This document shows positions 62,481 through 64,000 of a stretch of 64,000 nucleotides of DNA, in pieces. The DNA comes from Mesorhizobium sp. B2-4-15 (GTDB lineage Bacteria > Pseudomonadota > Alphaproteobacteria > Rhizobiales > Rhizobiaceae). The notes under the pieces are model-generated. The model was not told where the DNA came from and searched no databases. It saw only the letters and a list, made by a program, of their open reading frames with translations. Each line of letters begins with the position of its first letter. Within the stretch, counting starts at the first letter, position 1. The stretch lies in NCBI RefSeq assembly GCF_006658505.1, contig NZ_VFUZ01000024.1, forward strand, positions 22,465-86,464. Direction: 5' to 3'. The translations under genes were made by a program, and so were the position numbers.

Positions 62481-63387
62481 TGCAAAGGACAAATCGAGAC
62501 CCAAAGCCAAACAGCAACGCGCCATGCAGGCAGGCGCGCGAAATTACCCCGAACCGCCCTTCCCCGAGCAGCACCAGCCAAAGCCTGGGCATGAGTGGGC
62601 GATCGAGCCCGCTCCGCTTTACGACGCGCCCTACTACCTCGGATCGAAAAAACTCGACGGCAAAGTGGCCTTGATCACAGGTGGCGATTCCGGCATCGGC
62701 CGTTCCGTAGCGGTTTTGTTTGCCCGAGAAGGCGCCGACATTGCGATCGTCTACCTGGCGGAGGACAAGGACGCCCAAGAGACTAAGGAGGCTGTCGAGA
62801 AGGAAGGCGCAAGTTGCGTCTTGGTGAAGGCCGATGTCAGCAAGCGCGAACATTGCCACAGGGCGGTGGCGGAGACGGTTGGAAAATTCGGGCGGATCGA
62901 TGTGCTGGTCAATAATGCGGCTTTCCAGATTCACTCCCAGGATTTCAGCGAAGTGACCGAAGAGCATTTCGACACCACGCTGAAGACCAATCTCTACGGC
63001 TATTTTCATATGGCTCAGGAGGCCGTGCCGCACATGAAACCCGGCTCGGCCATCATCAACACCGGCTCGGTCACGGGTATCGAGGGCTCGAAGGCGCTGG
63101 TCGACTATTCCATGACCAAGGGCGGCATCCATGCCTTCACGCGAGCGCTCTCCGGCAGCCTGATCGGCAAGGGCATACGGGTGAACGCCGTGGCGCCCGG
63201 TCCGGTATGGACGCCGCTCAATCCGGCGGACAAGGAAGCAGATGATGTGGCGAAGTTTGGCGCCGACACGCCGATGAAACGACCGGCGCAACCGGAAGAA
63301 CTCGCGCCCGCCTATGTGTTCCTCGCCTCGCCACACTGCTCGAGCTACATCACCGGCGAGATATTGCCGGTCGTCGGTGGATATTGA
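62416..63387 (+). CDS. SDR family oxidoreductase with N-terminal extension (stress type)
   Basis: The 323-residue short-chain dehydrogenase resembles the Gsp39/YhdF-like group. A basic, hydrophilic extension of about 75 residues, including PEQHQPKPG and ending at LGSKKLDGK, comes before the dehydrogenase. The catalytic domain shows TGGDSGIGRSVA, NNAAFQ and YSMTKGG. AGGAGA lies 6 bases before the ATG. Group members often respond to general stress; no clear EcfG promoter could be read. Confidence 0.88.
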   Translation: MRMKSEIAGEAAKQRHIQRSIDAKDKSRPKAKQQRAMQAGARNYPEPPFPEQHQPKPGHEWAIEPAPLYDAPYYLGSKKLDGKVALITGGDSGIGRSVAVLFAREGADIAIVYLAEDKDAQETKEAVEKEGASCVLVKADVSKREHCHRAVAETVGKFGRIDVLVNNAAFQIHSQDFSEVTEEHFDTTLKTNLYGYFHMAQEAVPHMKPGSAIINTGSVTGIEGSKALVDYSMTKGGIHAFTRALSGSLIGKGIRVNAVAPGPVWTPLNPADKEADDVAKFGADTPMKRPAQPEELAPAYVFLASPHCSSYITGEILPVVGGY

Positions 63388-63389
63388 CG

Positions 63390-63555
63390 GAGCGGCTGTT
63401 CACCTATGCGAGATCGGGAGGACGAAGCTTTGCCAACAGCAACCGATGCCTCATTCCCGCCAGCGGATGCTTCGAGTTCGTGAGGTCCAGGGCAACCATC
63501 CAGCATCGTTCACGATGCTGGCGACCGCCCCTGGACCGGACATCGAGCCTTGTCA
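63390..63555 (+). pseudogene. Remnant of an SRAP (YedK-like) peptidase gene
   Basis: One frame encodes FTYARSGGRSFANSNRCLI then PASGCFEFV, the conserved centre of SOS-response-associated peptidases (usual form RCLIPASGFYEW). Another frame resumes with SFTMLATAPGPDIEPC, the next conserved block. The N-terminal catalytic Cys2 segment and the C-terminus are missing and the two blocks are frameshifted and too close together. It is a decayed internal fragment. Confidence 0.7.
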
Positions 63556-64000
63556 GGCTTACCGCCGCACAGTGACATTGATTTGCGCTGTGCCGCCGAC
63601 GGGCCAGCCAGTTCAGGCTTATAAAGTGGTGTGGCGAAGACCAGATGATCCTCACCCCAGCGGCGAGGAAATGCGCGAGTGGAAATGCACCAGCGCATCG
63701 ATCTCAGCTCTACGCCGTCGGACGTGAGCGCTTGCGATTCAAGCCTGTCTCCAAGTCTTTTTTGCCTGCCTCTAATTCGCCCCGATCTTGACAGGGCGGC
63801 GCTGCCGTCCGATGCCGTCATCCGTTTTAACATTCGCCGACTCTTGCCTAAAAAACGAAAGCTCGATGATCCAGGGCAATGCTACCGTAGTGGTACCGAT
63901 GTTCCTGGCGGACGATGGGCCGAGGCAGGAAATCGCCGGCTATGTATCGGGGCTCCTGTTCTACCTCCGAACCAGGCGCGGGTAAGACGGCGTGGCGCAT
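63556..64000. other. Window end without a recognisable gene
   Basis: Several short open frames are present. One at 63788-63985 could encode 65 residues ending MFLADDGPRQEIAGYVSGLL, but no family was recognised and there is no clear ribosome binding site. The region may contain further debris from the SRAP deletion. Confidence 0.4.

Noticed and set aside
63788..63985. 65-codon frame at the right edge
   Set aside because: No recognised domain, no convincing ribosome binding site, and it may continue decayed sequence.

Overview
The window looks like a piece of a rhizobial (Mesorhizobium-type alphaproteobacterial) chromosome. It is GC-rich, has many short ATGA-overlapping operons of ABC transporters and catabolic enzymes, contains a RegBA/ActSR-type redox pair attached to a cyo oxidase operon, and carries a palindromic intergenic repeat (19192-19241) of a kind I associate with Rhizobiales. 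No tRNA, rRNA or CRISPR array was seen.

Layout. 1-3.5 kb: a FadR-type GntR regulator with an SDR, a mannonate dehydratase and an RraA-like protein (sugar-acid catabolism). 3.5-5.8 kb: AlkB-like, KTSC and DUF763 genes. 5.9-12.8 kb (minus): cyoABCD-SURF1-regB-regA. 13-15.2 kb: an MFS symporter and S-formylglutathione hydrolase. 15.4-28.3 kb: a quaternary-amine module with a betaine-type ABC transporter (the permease has an unusual N-terminal fusion), an MttB-family methyltransferase, two FAD/GcvT dimethylglycine-dehydrogenase-like proteins, a LysR regulator and a class III aminotransferase. 28.7-35.2 kb: a disulfide oxidoreductase-like flavoprotein, an SDR with a divergent LysR, a DUF5996 gene and a HAD phosphatase fused to a HerA-like ATPase. 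35.2-42.4 kb: a PaoABC-type molybdenum aldehyde oxidoreductase and an EmrAB pump whose emrA has a frameshifted end.

The most interesting segment is 42.6-53.9 kb. A minus-strand block holds two tandem oxygenase subunits that have lost the Rieske centre, a reductase that carries a Rieske domain in front of its FMN/NAD and plant-ferredoxin domains, a glutathione S-transferase homologue and a glutathione-dependent formaldehyde dehydrogenase. This matches the NdmC-NdmD-NdmE architecture known for purine-alkaloid N7-demethylation in caffeine-degrading Pseudomonas. Divergent to it are a GntR regulator and a complete BMP-family (purine/nucleoside-type) ABC transporter. I infer an N-methylpurine, or similar N-methyl heterocycle, uptake and demethylation system, with formaldehyde removed through FrmA here and FghA at 14.4 kb.

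53.9-55.3 kb: an IS481-like element (1002 bp, 6-bp target duplication) beside SDR debris. 55.3-62.3 kb: a LacI-controlled locus with an amino-acid-type ABC transporter (fused permease-ATPase), a FrlD-like kinase, a FrlB-like deglycase and a DadA-like oxidase, consistent with Amadori-compound (fructosyl amino acid) use; two LacI-type operators are visible. 62.4-64 kb: a stress-type SDR whose leader is duplicated in part at 33.2 kb, followed by a decayed SRAP peptidase and unassigned sequence.
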